Assembly (NCBI GenBank): GCA_030180135.1
Contig: CM058232.1
Coordinates: forward strand, 90,198,630 to 90,262,629
Length of the DNA stretch: 64,000 bases
Source: Orychophragmus violaceus
Taxonomy: Eukaryota; Streptophyta; Magnoliopsida; Brassicales; Brassicaceae
Reading direction: 5' to 3'
This document shows, piece by piece, positions 21,604-34,119 of the stretch (positions are counted from its first letter, which is position 1; every line of letters starts with the position of its first letter). Made by a program: the position numbers and the translations under genes. The notes under the pieces were generated by a model. The model saw nothing but the letters and a program-made list of their open reading frames with translations, did no database searches and was not told the DNA's origin.

Positions 21604-24600
21604 TGTTGCGCCCCCTTCCCGTTTTCCGCTGACCGACGAGCTGACCGGCCAACAATTAAACAAGAACATGACCAATCGAACCCGAGAAGTCATACGAGAA
21701 GAGTTTGTCACAATACGAAGCCAGAGACAATCTGGTTTGAGACAAAGGCTCGAACCAAACTATCTTTGACTCCGTTTACCTCGTTTCCACGATACGAGGC
21801 TTTGCAACCTGTACCGCTTCCACGAGTTGTGTTCGGTTCGGACGAAACCGTATATCAGGGAATTATTCCATTTTTATTACTTGAAAAATATAAAATATTA
21901 TTTATAACAATATACGGTTTTACACAAAACATTTAACGGGATCGCAACAAAATCCGAAACAGAAAGTAACAGTCAAAATGCGTAAACTACAAACCGATAC
22001 CCAATGCCAGCCCGAGACTACTCTGATTATCCTACGCGTCCGCCGAGCTACGCCAAACCTGAAAAACACAAAAGAGTCTAATGAGTAATCTAAGATTACC
22101 CAGTGAGACGGCTCCCAACTAAAGGCTGCTAATAATCTAATAATCCCACCCAAACCCAAAATAACAATCAAGTCTAATAGCTGATCACGTGCTACCAAGA
22201 CGTGATGAGCTTCACAACACACAAAAGCATTCAAATAACAACACAATCATCAACGAAGGGAATCGAGAACACTGCGGCACATGTTCTCAATTGAACTCGA
22301 TCTATCTATCACATCTCTAACGCAATCTCCACACCATCTTGGCCCACTTTGCGAACTCGGTGACTTCCACGGGAACACTTAGCTGCCGCCACGGTAGCTA
22401 AAACCTCCCACGACTCCTTGGCGATAACACGAAGTTCTCCGGCTAGGACACCGTTCTCTGTCCATCGATACGTGGTGACTCAGGCTACCCCTAGATAACC
22501 CAAGTTTCCATGAAGTCCGACCCTAGGACGCGACCCCGTATTCTTCGGACCATACACCTACAGACGTCACTCCATAGGTTGACACCTGCCAGAACCACTA
22601 CCGAAGGTACGTGCCTGATCGGGTAACTACCCGAGGATCTAATCGGATCGGAAGTACCGGAACGCCATCTCTAGATTTGCGGGATCTAACGCGCCCTATA
22701 GAGTCCTAATAACAGTAATGTAAACAAGCAGACTCACTGGGACTCTATCACGCAATACCAACAAGGTCAAACAGAAACACTATCTTAATCCCCAATCCAT
22801 CCCGCAAGTCCTATCACCAACCCCCACATCACCCAAACTTACTCGGTCCCTCACCAGATTAAGTATCTACAGTACAATCTACTCGACCTAACACCGAAGT
22901 AGATAAAACAAGCAAGCAATCACACAAACAATCAACAGTCTACTCGGCCTAACACCAAAGTAGATAAAAATTCACACAATCAATCAATCACAACACCACA
23001 CAAACAATTAACTAGGTTATTTGCCTTTTAATATTTCCTTAACGTTACTCATTCAGTCCGCTACCTTGGGATTAGTGGATTACTAATCCCGTAGACGGCT
23101 CATCAATCACACCAATTCTTACTTATCACATCCTAAGTATCTTTTAATACGTCCTCGATCTGTCGGTTTAGAGTTAGTAAGATTACTAACTCCCCGACAT
23201 CTCATTATTCATTAAATTTCATTCATTAATCCACCCCGTTATTATATTCTAAATGTGTTATGTCTTTTAACCGTATTTTAATCAACTCATAATTTCCTGT
23301 ATATAGATTCTTTTAGATACGTGCATATACGTCCTAGCATGCCATTCTATATGTATGCATCACCCAATCAAGCAATCAACGAACTATCAACGATTACGGA
23401 TATAAGCTAACTAGCATGCATCACTTAACCTAACCATTTAATTAATCAACCGAGTTATTAATCAACCTAGCCGTTCTAACCAATTTAATCAATCGAGTAT
23501 GCAACCTAAACTACGGTTTATCAATTCCGGGTGTATATGATTCTAACTAAATGCAACATACAATTTAGCAGACTCACAGTGTTATTATGATGACGGATGG
23601 ATGGATTGACGGACTAGCGGAACAACGAGACCCGACACGAACCCGACGATATCCCGAACCTTCCCCGAACCTCCGTTGCTTTGACCCGACCTCGACCCGC
23701 ACTTGACCGTAATGTTGACCGAATGATTCTGACGGAGCCTCCGGACCATCTTCTCTCTTCTCCTCTCTCTCTCTCTCTCTTCTCCTCCGGTTCTCTCCTC
23801 CTTTGATTTCTCCTCTCCGGTCTTCTTCCATCTCTCTCTCTTCTCCTCCACGTTCTTCTTCATGCTTCTCCCTCACTCTTGTTCTCCATGCTTCTTCTTC
23901 ATGCTTCTCCCTCACTCTTGTTCTCCATGCTTCTTCTTCTCCTCCCTCACGCTTCTCTTCTTTACTCTCTCTTTCTCTCTTCTTCTTCTTCTTCTCTCTC
24001 CTCTTCTTCACGCTTCTTCTCTCCTCCTCCGGCTTCTCCTCCGGTCTTCTTCTTCTTCTTCTTCTTCTCTCCTCCTCCGATCTTCTTCTTCTTCTCTTCC
24101 TAGGGCTTCTTCTCCTCCTCCTTATTCTTCTTCTTCTTCTTCTCCTCCTCCTCCTCTTCCTTCTTCTTCTTCTTCTTCTTCTTCTTCTTCTTCTTCTTCT
24201 TCTTCTTCTTCTTCTTCTTCTTCTTCTTCTTCTTCTTCTTCTTCTTCTTCTTCTTCTTCTTCTTCTTCTTCTTCTTCTTCTTCTCTCTTTCTCACGCTTC
24301 TTCCTCTCCTCTTATTCTCTACTTTTTTTTGTTGTTGTTGGTGAGAAAATGAAGAGAATGTGTGCTCCTTTTATAGTGAAACATGGTTCATAAGATAGTG
24401 ACAAATGTCACTCATCACCTCCTTTTGTTGCCATGATTCTAAGAGTAAGATTCAATGCACTCTTTGTGTTCTTCTTTTAGTTGGCCACGTAAGGAGATTC
24501 CAAACCCATACGTTGCATCTCTTCTCCTCTCTTGACACGTTTCATGTCACAAACTAATAAGAGATTAAATTTTTCTAGTTCACTTCCTCTTAGACCACGT

Positions 24601-27009
24601 CACTCATCAAGCAAGGGGAGATTCATTGTACCTCTTCTACCTATTCTCCTTTTGACACCTAATAGGCACATGCTCAAAATGTATATTCATCTTTCCTTCT
24701 CCATTGGCCATGACACCTCCTCTTTCTTGCATGAAATTCCATGACATTATGCCAAAAACAATCTATGATTCATTGTATGATCTCCTTTTTATTTTCTTTG
24801 ACATGTTGGCTTCAAGGAAGAATATATTGAATTTAAACATATGGCTTCATCCTCATCTTGCCAAGCCAACATTCTCTAAATTCAGTGCATCTTATTGCTA
24901 TCTCTCTCTCAGACACGTTTACTCTCAGCAAATCAGCAAGTTTTTATTTCCGAACCATACGACGTGCCGATGTTACTGTTTTGGTGTTTAATATTTTAGA
25001 AACTCCTTCGCTGCTTCTATAAATCCACAAAGAAACATTTTCAGATTCTAGATGATCTTAGATGAATTTAGAAATTTGAATCACCTCAAACGGACACCCG
25101 TAGCTCCAGTTATGGATTTTACAAGTTTTATCGGTTATATCGGTTTCCTTTCCCGATAGTCCATAAAACTTGTTTAAACTCCGTTTCTTTTATGTCTGGT
25201 CTTCTAAATGTTCTTTATGACCAAAAAGAAGAACATTTTGCCGGTCTCCACTTCCAGCTCGGATTTTGGTAAAATTACCAAAATGCCCTTTCTTTCTTGA
25301 AAATTACAGAAATGCCCCTCTTTGACTTTTCTGCTGCCCGTTGACCATTTCTTGATACAGGGTGTCACATTCTTCCCCACTGTACCGCTTCCACGAGTTG
25401 TGTTTGGTTCAGACGAAACCGTATATCAGGGAATTATTCCGTTTTTATTACTTTAAAAATATAAAATCTTATTTATAACAATATACGGTTTTACACAAAA
25501 TATTTAACGGGATCCCCTCCGGTCTTCTTCCATCTCTCTCTCTTCTTCTTCTCTCTCTCTTCTCCTCCACGTTCTTCTTCTTCTCTCTCTTCTTCTTCTT
25601 TATGCTTCTTCTTCATGCTTCTCCCTCACGCTTGTTCTCCATGCTTCTTCTTCTCCTCCCTCACGCTTCTCTCTTTTCTCCTCCACGTTCTTCTTCTTCT
25701 CTCTCCTCTTCTTCACGCTTCTTCTCTTCTTCTTCTCTCCTCCTCCGGCTTCTTCTTCTTCCTCCGGCTTCTCCTCCGGTCTTCTTCTTCTTCTTCTTCT
25801 CTCCTCCTCCAATCTTCTTCTTCTTCTCTTCCTCGGGCTTCTTCTCCTCCTTCTTCTCCTCCTCTTCCTTCTTCTTCTTCTTCTTCTTCTTCTTCCTCCT
25901 CCTTCTTCTTCTCTCTTTCTCCCGCTTCTTCCTCTCCTCTTATTCTCTACATTTTGTTGTTGTTGTTGGTGAGGAAATGAAGAGAATGTGTGCTCCTTTT
26001 ATAGTGAAACATGGTTCATTAGATAGTGACAAATGTCACTCATCACCTCCTTTTGTTGCCACGATTCTAAGAGTAAGATTCAATGCACTCTTTGTGTTCT
26101 TCTTTTAGTTGGCCACGTAAGGAGATTCCAAACCCATACATTGCATCTCTTCTCCTCTCTTGACACGTTTCATGTCACAAACTAATAAGAGATTAAATGT
26201 TTCTAGTTCACTTCCTCTTAGACCACGTCACTGATCAAGCAAGGGGAGATTCATTGTACCTCTTCTACCCATTCTCCTTTTGACATCTACTTTTGACACC
26301 TAATAGACACATGCTCAAATGTATATTCATCTTTCCTTCTCCATTGGCCACGACACCTCCTCTTTCTTGCATGAAATTCCATGACATTATGCCAAAAACA
26401 ATCTATGATTCATTGTATGATCTCCTTTTTATATTCTTTGACATGTTGGCTTCAAGGAAGAATATATTGAATTTAAACATATGGCTTCATCCTCCTCTTG
26501 ACACGCCAACATTCTCTAAATTCAGTGCATATTATTGCTATCTCCCTCTCAGACACATTTACTCTCAGCAAATCAGCAAGTTTTTATTTCTGAACCATCC
26601 GACGTACCGATGTTACTGTTTTCGTGTTTAATATTTTATAAACTCCTTAGCTGCTTCTATAAATCCAACAAGCACCATTTTCAGATTCTAGATGATCTTA
26701 TATGAATTTAGAAATTTGAATCACCTCAAACGGACACCCGTAGCTCCAATTATTGATTTTACAAGTTTTATCGGTTATATCGGTTTCCTTTCCCGATAGT
26801 CCGTAAAACTCGTTTAATCTCCGTTTCTTTCACGTATGGTCTTCTAAATGTTCTTTATGACCAAAAAGAAGAACATTTTGCCCGTCTCCACTTCCGGCTC
26901 GCATTTTGGTAAAATTACCAAAATGCCCTTCCTTTCTTGAAAATTACAGAAATGCCCCTCGTTGACTTTTCTGCTGCCCGTTGACCATTTCTTGATACAG
27001 GGTATCACA
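21604..27009 (+). mobile_element. Long LTR-like element A (probable Ty3 LTR, internally duplicated)
   Basis: It starts TGTTGCGCCCCCTTCCCG and ends GGTATCACA. The flanking pentamers are GTGCA (21599-21603) and GCGCA (27010-27014), one mismatch. It shares start, end and body with element B at 34120-44386. The first 3766 bases (21604-25369) form a complete unit ending GGTGTCACA. After 11 bases a second, deleted copy follows (25381-27009), which resumes at the equivalent of 21810 and skips about 1.9 kb. This looks like an LTR plus a remnant of its partner with the interior lost, or an internal duplication. There is no coding sequence. A CT-rich tract and a tttatag TATA-like box near 24369 may be its promoter. 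Confidence 0.65.
24161..24284. repeat. TTC trinucleotide microsatellite, about 41 units
   Basis: An uninterrupted (TTC)n tract sits within a longer CT-rich region (about 23750-24310) of element A. The equivalent place in the second copy (about 25870-25895) has only about ten units. On the other strand it is (GAA)n. Confidence 0.95.
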
Positions 27010-28622
27010 GCGCATACCTTAACCAGATGATGACTCAACTCTTCCTGCAGACGCGGTTTGTGCATATCCGAAATGGGCATCAGTTCCTTGACCGGACCGG
27101 CCGTGAGCCTCTGAACAAGATTAGCACACGACATCATATCATTTATTAAAGGTGTCTTCCCCTTGTGCACATACGACCAAGAAGGACGAACCGCCCCAGA
27201 AGGCTCGACACCACCATCAGGACTAGATTCCCGCCTCTCCGCGTTAAGGACCCCGGCAGGTGAAACACCCTGATTCACGCCATCCTCTGGCGTCTCTTGG
27301 AATTGACCAATAATATCTTCACGAATGTAAGAGAAATCGTCAATCGTAACCACCGGCGAATTTATTACCGGTGACATCCTTGGCCTCTTCCTGGACAGCC
27401 GGGGAGATGGCGGATCACTCTCCAAAACAGGATCCATCTCGCAAACTACCAACACAACGGAGGGAACATATCATCGTTACAGATTTTTCCCTTATTCTCG
27501 AAACAAAAAGGGGGGAGAGGAGAAGAGTACACATACCCGAATCAACCTTCCCTGGACAATCACGGACCCTTTGATCAAAAAGTCTCTTGGCCCTTTCGTC
27601 TTTCAATGAAGGTCAGTTCACACCACCGTGGGCTCTTAAATTATCCAAGTCCCTCGAAAACCTCGGGGACCAGCAATCCGAAGTAGAGCGAACTGCAAAT
27701 CAAAAAGGAAATACGACCATAAAGCCAATGATGTCAGCAAACAAACACAAAATAAGGAAAGCTACCAAGATTATAGTTCCATGCTGATCGGAAAATCCTG
27801 CTCGTATCAAAAGTATGCGCGTCGTTAACACACGCAAAGAAGTATCCATCTTGCCAGTCAGAAGTCTTATCCGGAGGATCGGACACTACCCTCAAGCGAC
27901 GACCAGGCCTGAATCTCACATAGAACGTACCAGAGGTACCTGGGTTGACCAAGATCGACGTCAGCTCCTCGAAAAGTCGAGTGGACATCTCAACCTCGCT
28001 ATCAGCCGCCATAATTAGGATACCTAACATATTGCGAATAGCAGACGAGCAGAGCTGAGAAAGGGCCATCTCCCTGGCCTTGCAGCTTTAAACTAAAACT
28101 CTAGGAAGAGGAAAAGGCAAGAAACATTCAGAAAACCAACACTCGTACAAACATACCCAACCATGAGGAGCATCCCAGGGTCGCTCGTGTAGGGTTAGAA
28201 ATTGAATCTCGAGACCAGGAGTGAGAGAACATCGCTCTCGAATACTATCCAGCCCTACGGACAACGGCCTTCGTTTCCCTCGCCTCCTTCGGAGAAAGTG
28301 TCTGAGAACGATGATCAGGGACGGTCGTGCTATTTTCCGAGCAATCTTCTGAACTATCAACCTTAACGTCACTTTCCTGGCGGCTCGTCCCATCGCCATC
28401 ACCAAGATCTCGCCTCCCCTCGCTAGAAAGTTCGCAGTCCTCATGACATTCCACCAAAGCTCGGCTACCGCAAAATCGACGAGGTTTTCGCCCAAACCAA
28501 GATATCAAAAACTCTTCATCAACATTAATTGGATTAGATACGTCAGGACTGTCGCCCGACGATTCAGAAAAACCTGAATCGTCGCTACCAGTAGAAGAAT
28601 GCTCATTGGAATCTACCCGCAT
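27010..28622 (-). pseudogene. 5' part of the antisense gene of the Tat-like element
   Basis: The gene runs opposite to gag. It begins at 28622 with a Ser/Asp/Glu-rich segment (MRVDSNEHSSTGSDDSGFSE). After a shift comes MALSQLCSSAIRNMLGILIM at 28069, followed by a block with FYVRFRPGRRLRVVSDPPDK and DWQDGYFFACVNDAHT (27790-27960). Then comes a basic, proline-rich segment with LVQRLTAGPVKELM and HHLVK, ending at a splice-donor-like AAG|GTATGC at about 27015. The middle block resembles the 'putative gypsy-type transposon' proteins encoded antisense in some plant Tat-like elements; this is from memory and not verified. Several shifts make it a pseudogene. Function is unknown. Confidence 0.55.
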
Positions 28623-28908
28623 AATTACAAGAACGAGCGCAAAGAAAAGACTGAGAAGGAAAAGGTAGTTACCTGATAAGAAAAGTGGAATCTGAAAAGA
28701 CGGAGCCTCGTAAGAAGAAAGAAGCGGTTCTTCACAAAAAATAAGAATCGCAGCGACAACGGTTCGCGTCTTTTCGATTTCTCAGGAATCGTAGTTGGAG
28801 CCAAAGGAAAAACACTTATGAATCATAACCGGACGATTTAATAAGATTTCTGCCTGACTTAAAATACTCGAAGAAATTCGCCGAACTCAGCATCGCAGCC
28901 CGAGAACT

Positions 28909-28922
28909 AAGGGGGGACTAAT
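28909..28922 (+). promoter_or_regulatory. Polypurine tract of the Tat-like element
   Basis: The tract AAGGGGGGA, followed by ctaat, lies just upstream of the 3' LTR at 28923. This is the usual primer for plus-strand synthesis. Confidence 0.75.
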
Positions 28923-29323
28923 TGTTGGATATGGGTTTAGCACCCATTCATAAGCCCATTAGAAATCTTATTAAATCAACAATATCATTTCGGCCCAAGA
29001 AGACAAGCCCGTTAAGAAGTCAACAGCCCTAGGAGGAGTCAGCGCTCAAGTGCTATAAATAGGACCCTTCACTCTTCCTTTTAGACACATTGTAACTTGC
29101 GAGAGGCCGAGCTACTTCTATAAAGCTATGACCTCAAGCATTGCTTAGTGAGCACGTCATTCGACGGATTCACACCTCGTACCATCCTGTTCATAGCTCG
29201 TCTCCGGCCTTAAGATCAATAAAAAATCATTTTGACATCACTTATGTTTGTATTCCACCTTGTAGTTCGGACATTTCAGATCGTAGCCTATAATATGGAC
29301 TAGGTAGAATTTCCGTAACAACA
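28923..29323 (+). repeat. 3' LTR of the Tat-like Ty3 element
   Basis: It is 401 bp and matches 6835-7236 with roughly 28 differences by eye. The TATA box CTATAAATAG is preserved. The target duplication CCGCC follows directly. Confidence 0.92.
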
Positions 29324-30294
29324 CCGCCCATTACAGATGGCTACTCAGGTTGTATTAACTGATAAAGAGCGAGAGATAGCCCATTGATAGATTCTAAAGA
29401 ATATGGCATTGATGAATCCATATGCGGAGTAAGTTTATCCCTTGTCTCATATCTTAACTTATAGTTTTAATCAATGTTTTAAACTAACTTTATGATATTG
29501 TGTAAAAGTATGCATTTAGAAGAACTACAATTAAAGGATGTCAGTTGTTCTAAAAGTGAGACTCTTTTATGTAAATTACATACAAACAGGTTGTCACAGT
29601 GGGTAAAAGAAAAGGTTAAATCCTGTATAACCACACACTATTAGTCTCTTTTTCATCTGGTTATTTAGTAAATTTATCTTCTTATATTGTATTTGTAGAT
29701 CCCTCCTAGCTCAGAAGATCATTCGGAGAAATTGAAATGTTTAGCTTATGGACCAAGGAATATAGCTCAAACCTATAAGGGGTTTTTAATTAATGGGCAT
29801 AAATTTCACACCGAGGATTTAAAGCGCAAGACTCATAACAGTGGAGTAAGTTATGAGGCCTTTACCATGTGTAGAGCTAGTGTCAAAGATAATAAACATA
29901 TGGCGGATATGGTTGCCTACAATGGAGTAATACAACATATCATTTTGCTAGATTACCACAATTTTTAGATTCCACTATTCAGGTGTAAGTGGGCCAATAA
30001 AGGAAATGGTGTAAAAGAAGAAGAAGGATTTACACTTGTGAATCTGAATATCAACCAATCTGCGTATACCCGAGATCCTTATTTTTGGCTTCGCAGGCGA
30101 AACAAGTATTCTGTTCTAGAGATGATGATTCAAATTGGTCAGTAGTGATGAGGGTTACACCAAGAGGGTATTATGAGCTTGAGACAGAGGCAGAGTTTGT
30201 TGTTAAACCTCAGTGTTTTCCGGAAAGCAAAGATTTGAGGAACGAGTCTTCTGAAGACGAGATTTTGATAGAGAAGATTGTGAAGGAGTCTTAG
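29324..30294 (+). pseudogene. TNPD-like CACTA transposase, C-terminal part
   Basis: The CACTA-1 transposase resumes after the Ty3 insertion. The frame at 29732-29968 encodes LAYGPRNIAQTYKGFLINGH and HNSGVSYEAFT, ending with IILLDYHNF. The next block (about 29969-30080) encodes CKWANKGNGVKEEEGFTLVN, and 30085-30294 encodes ASQAKQVFCSRDDDSNWSVV followed by an acidic tail. These are the successive C-terminal blocks found in plant tnp2-type transposases. Small introns are likely at about 29430-29510 and 29620-29700. Frameshifts separate the blocks. The natural stop is TAG at 30292. Confidence 0.8.
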
Positions 30295-30465
30295 TAGTGG
30301 ATTAATAGGGCTAGGCTTAGTTTATATCTTTCTCGTAAATTTGAACATTTAGTTCTGTTTCAGGTGATTGAACATGCCAAAGAAAGTGGAGCAAATCATG
30401 CCGAGACGCAATAACCATCAACAAGGCATCTCCCCAGTCACTGCAAAGTTGTCCAGAAGACATGC

Positions 30466-31651
30466 TGATAGGTCAAGAAATATCCCTATTCTACTGCAAG
30501 TGCACATATATGCGAATGTAGTACTTAAGGTATCGAATCCACAAGGACTCACAGTCACACGATAGATTATATGTTGTCAAATTAAGCTAGATCAATTCAA
30601 GAAATCAGTAAACAAAAGCAAGTAAACATGAAGGTGTTTTCAAATAGGAGAAAGGCGCTAGACTTAGGAAGTTCTCGGGAATTATGCGATGCTAGACACT
30701 TAACAAACCGGATTCAGATTTAACACATGTTCAAGAACTAGAAGCACAATGCTAAACAATCCAACTCTCGCTGAGATTATTTATATATCTAGCAACCTAG
30801 CAATCCAAATCTCTTTGTCATCCTAGAGTTCTAAACACGCATTAAGAACATGTTCTATCGGTTCACAATTCTCCTAAACCAAATCTCTTTGTATCTAGTC
30901 AAATTGCTCACACTAAATTTATTCAAATTATAACTCACACTCTCGTGCTATTGTCAATTATCTCAGATCTAAACCCTAGTAAATCAGTCTATAATTCAGT
31001 ATTAAGCACAACTTAGGTGATGAACAAACATATGGTGAATCCTATTAAATCAGTTATCTAAACAGGCATAAAACCCTTATGAGAATTCCTAAATCTAACT
31101 AGGTGACTACTCAGACATAATATCAAGTAAAAACCACATCATTGAATAGAAAACCAAAGATTGTATAGATAAAAGTAAAGGGGTTCGAAATCCTTCTCTC
31201 AAGGTTACAAGTAGCATGAATCAGCCCCTAGCCAAAATCTCTCAATCTCCAAAGCAAGAACAAGTAAGAACAAGAATAATAGAATGCATAATGAGTCTGC
31301 TCTCAAAAACCTAATAAAAAATCACTAAACACATTTTGGGGCTAAATTAGAATTAGGGAAACTTTTGGGCAATTCTGCAATTCTTCAAAATATGTCTTCA
31401 ACTCGCGTGTATCTTCTCTGTCGCTCTCAGTTTCGACCAACACCAAGGTTAGTGTCGGTCGACATCCAGTCGTTGCCGAGACACCAACTTCAGCTCGTTG
31501 TACAAATCACCAGAAACGTCCTATAATCTCATCTTTTGCTCCAAACGCAAGCCTACCTGTAGAAGACTCAATAGACTCGAAAAACCAGGTTAAAGACTCA
31601 ATATGTGTTGTTATATCATGGTTGAAAACTTATAAAAACCATGATATATCA
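30466..31651 (-). mobile_element. Solo LTR of the Athila-like family
   Basis: A 1186-bp repeat runs from TGATAGGTCAAG to GATATATCA on the plus strand and is flanked by a perfect 5-bp duplication CATGC (30461-30465 and 31652-31656). It has the same ends and body plan as the LTRs at 10141, 11710, 14292 and 19758, and the minus orientation. No internal sequence remains, as expected after recombination between two LTRs. It splits the first exon of the CACTA-1 TNPA-like gene. Confidence 0.9.
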
Positions 31652-34119
31652 CATGCTAAGGGATCTGGAACTAATGTGACTTAGAAGCGGAATAGGAAGG
31701 AGTTGTCCATCAGACGTGCATATGGTGGACAAACACAATAAAGAGGAAGGAGAGAAGCAGGTGAATGATCAGGCAGAGGAAAAGGGTCAAAGTGAAGAGG
31801 AAGGAGAGAAGCAATTGAATGATCAGGCAGAAGAAAAGGATCAAAGTGAAGAGGAAGGAGAGAAGAAGGTGAATGATCAGGCAGATGAAAAGGATCAAAG
31901 TGAAGAGGAAAGAGAGAAGCAGTTGAATGATCAGGCAGAGGAAAAAGATCGAAGTTAAGAGGAAGGAGAGAAGCAATTGAATGATCAGGCTGAGGAAAAG
32001 GATCGAAGTGAAGAGGAAGGAGAGAAGCAGTTGAATGATCAGGCAGAGGAAAAGAATCAAAGTGAAGAGGACAGAGAGAAGAAGTTGAATGATCAGGCAG
32101 AGGAAAAGGATCAAAGTGAATAGGACGGACAGAAGCAGTTGAATGACCAGGTAGAGGAAAAGGATCAAAATTAAGAAGAAGGAGAGAAGCAGGTGAATGA
32201 TCATGTGGAGGAAATGGATCAAAGTGAAGAGGAAGGAGAGAAGCAGGATGAAGAAACTGGAGAAGCGCAAATACATGAAGAAATTGTGCAACCACCAAAA
32301 GCCAAGAAAAGGAAAACAAGAAGACCAACTAAGATGCATGGAGTTGCTAAACACCATAAAGAAAAGGTTGAAGTTAAATGGAATTTTCTTGGTGAACATG
32401 TGGGTAAAGGATCAGTCCTGATTTCATCTTTCCTTGGTCCTCTGGTGAGATAGCATGTGCCCATCCTTCTTGATGATTGGAGACACCTGGATCCATCGAT
32501 AATGGACATAACGTGGGATGAAATTTAGGTATTTCCTGAACATTGATTCAAAATTAGTTCTTATCAAAGTTTGTTCTGTAACATCTTATTTTTGAGCTTT
32601 GTCTGAGTGTGGGGAAGGTTCAATTTAACTGAAAAGTGGCAAAAAGATAATGTTTTCATGCAGATGGGTTATTTGTGGAGGAGTTCTAAGTCTAGGCTTC
32701 TCTCTAAAATACGAAAATAAAATAAGAAACAGATTGTTGATCTGAAACTAATAACATCCAATCTATGACAGCATGGAAAACTTGGGCGAAGTGGAAGACT
32801 GGTGAAAAATTTGAGGTTGGATATGTCCAACTATAAGGGTAGATTTATGTATGTTTTATTTTATTGACTGTGGGTTTCTCTATGTAGGATGCAAGTGAAA
32901 GGTTTAGGGAACATTGGAAGGGCCATATTCCACACACCACCAGCCGTAAAGGAATGTTTCGCTTAGTTGAAGAAATGGTATGTTTATGTTAAAAAATCTT
33001 TGTGTATTTATATGAATACCTGATTCGCCTTTATTTGCAAAAGAAAAAAAAGTTTAGACCCTAACAAGGTGTCTACGTGCTTAGTATGGGTTGCAGGACA
33101 CACTCATTCAGATGGAAGACCAGTGAGAGCAGAATTTACTCATACTATTGTAAGTTATATGTGATTATATTGTAGGTTATGTTTATATGTATAACTCACT
33201 CTAGCTCTGTTGATCTATATGTGCCAGGAACAAATAAAATCCATTGAAAGTGAAATGGCATCTACAGCTAGTACTAGCATCATAGAAGATGTTGTAAGCC
33301 AGGTGTTAGGAAGAGACAAACCTGGAAGGCTAAGAGGGATGGGCAGAGGGGTCACTGCAACCATTCTAGCATTCCTTCACGCGAGAGATGCACATGTGCA
33401 GAAGTTGGAAAAAAAACCAAGCTGAATTGGTAAGCAAGGTTGAAACTTTGCAAAACCAAATTCCTATCTTGGCTCAAGGGAATAAGGTCAGTGCATCTTG
33501 ACATGAATGCTTGATGATTTCAATTTTAATGGTTTAACAAGTCCACTTTTACTATTCTGTCAACATCCTGATGATGTTTTTAGCTCGCAGTTGAATAGTA
33601 ATGATATCTAGTTGGTTCTTAGGTGTCGACTATTGGATTGGTATTCAGAAATAGAGGATGTTGTTATTGGTGAAGGATAGTATTACTCCTCTGAACCAAC
33701 GTACAAGGTAAGTCATATACCAGTTGGTCTTAATGCCGCAACTGTCATTATCAAGTCTGTAACAAAAGAAGATGCATATGTATTGAGGCCAACCGTTACT
33801 GTTGAAAAACTTAGCCAAGCTGTGGGAATGAAAATAGCATGACCAACTGATAAGATCATTTTGGAAAATGAGCTAGGCTCCCCAACCCCATCTGAAAACC
33901 AAACTTCTGATTCATTGGTAATGTTTTGATTTTCACCTATGATTATGAAGTTGTATAACTTACACATGCTATGTTCTGATATATGCATTATGTTTATGAC
34001 TAACTTAGGCATTCCAAATTCCAATAATCATCCATGATTGGAATCTTGAGGATGTAGTAGTTACCGAAGGACATATGTGTTCAACTGATCCGAAGGAAAT
34101 GATCAACAATATTTCTATT
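31652..34119 (+). pseudogene. TNPA-like CACTA-1 gene, N-terminal and central part
   Basis: The gene probably begins at 30374 (MPKKVEQIMPRRNN...), is cut by the solo LTR and continues here. In order it has an acidic 18-residue repeat region (31743-32246) and then a conserved block MHGVAKHHKEKVEVKWNFLG and SVLISSFLGPLVR (32334-32453). A WRSSKSRLLSKIRK block lies near 32677-32720, with FREHWKGHIPHTTSRKGMFR near 32905-32965 and VLGRDKPGRLRGMGRGVTAT at 33306-33365. These are the landmarks of plant En/Spm TNPA-type proteins, which bind subterminal repeats. A first TNP1-type module follows at about 33654-33875 (YIPVGLNAATVIIKSV, LRPTVTVEKLSQAVGMKIA). A second starts at 34036 (DVVVTEGHMCSTDPKEM) and is cut at 34119. 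Stops and shifts are frequent. Confidence 0.75.
31743..32246 (+). repeat. 54-bp tandem repeats encoding an acidic 18-residue unit
   Basis: About nine copies of a 54-bp unit encode variants of EEGEKQLNDQAEEKDQSE in the TNPA-like gene. Three copies contain stops (near 31956, 32121 and 32173). The repeat is Glu/Lys/Gln-rich and would form a charged helical linker in an intact protein. Confidence 0.92.

Larger units (their letters stand above)
6835..29323 (+). mobile_element. Tat-like Ty3 LTR retrotransposon, non-autonomous, with three nested insertions
   Basis: Terminal repeats at 6835-7236 and 28923-29323 are flanked by a perfect 5-bp target duplication CCGCC (6830-6834 and 29324-29328). The element sits inside the CACTA-1 transposase gene. 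After the 5' LTR comes a primer-binding-type sequence beginning TGGCGCCG, then a gag-pro frame (7293-9611), a long region with a multi-exon antisense gene, a purine tract and the 3' LTR. No reverse transcriptase, RNase H or integrase is found, so movement would need enzymes supplied by a relative. Without the three insertions it would be about 11.7 kb. The LTRs differ at roughly 28 of 400 positions by eye, making this the oldest insertion that can be dated here. Assignment to the Tat group rests on the gag and protease motifs and the antisense gene. Confidence 0.85.

Noticed and set aside
23803..24393. Leucine- or serine-only plus-strand frames
   Set aside because: They arise from the TTC/CT-rich microsatellite, which has no stops in several frames.
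31681..32399. Long hydrophobic minus-strand frames with repeated leucine-rich units
   Set aside because: They are the reverse complement of the acidic 54-bp repeats in the TNPA-like gene; the hydrophobic character is a by-product of reading GAG/GAA repeats backwards.
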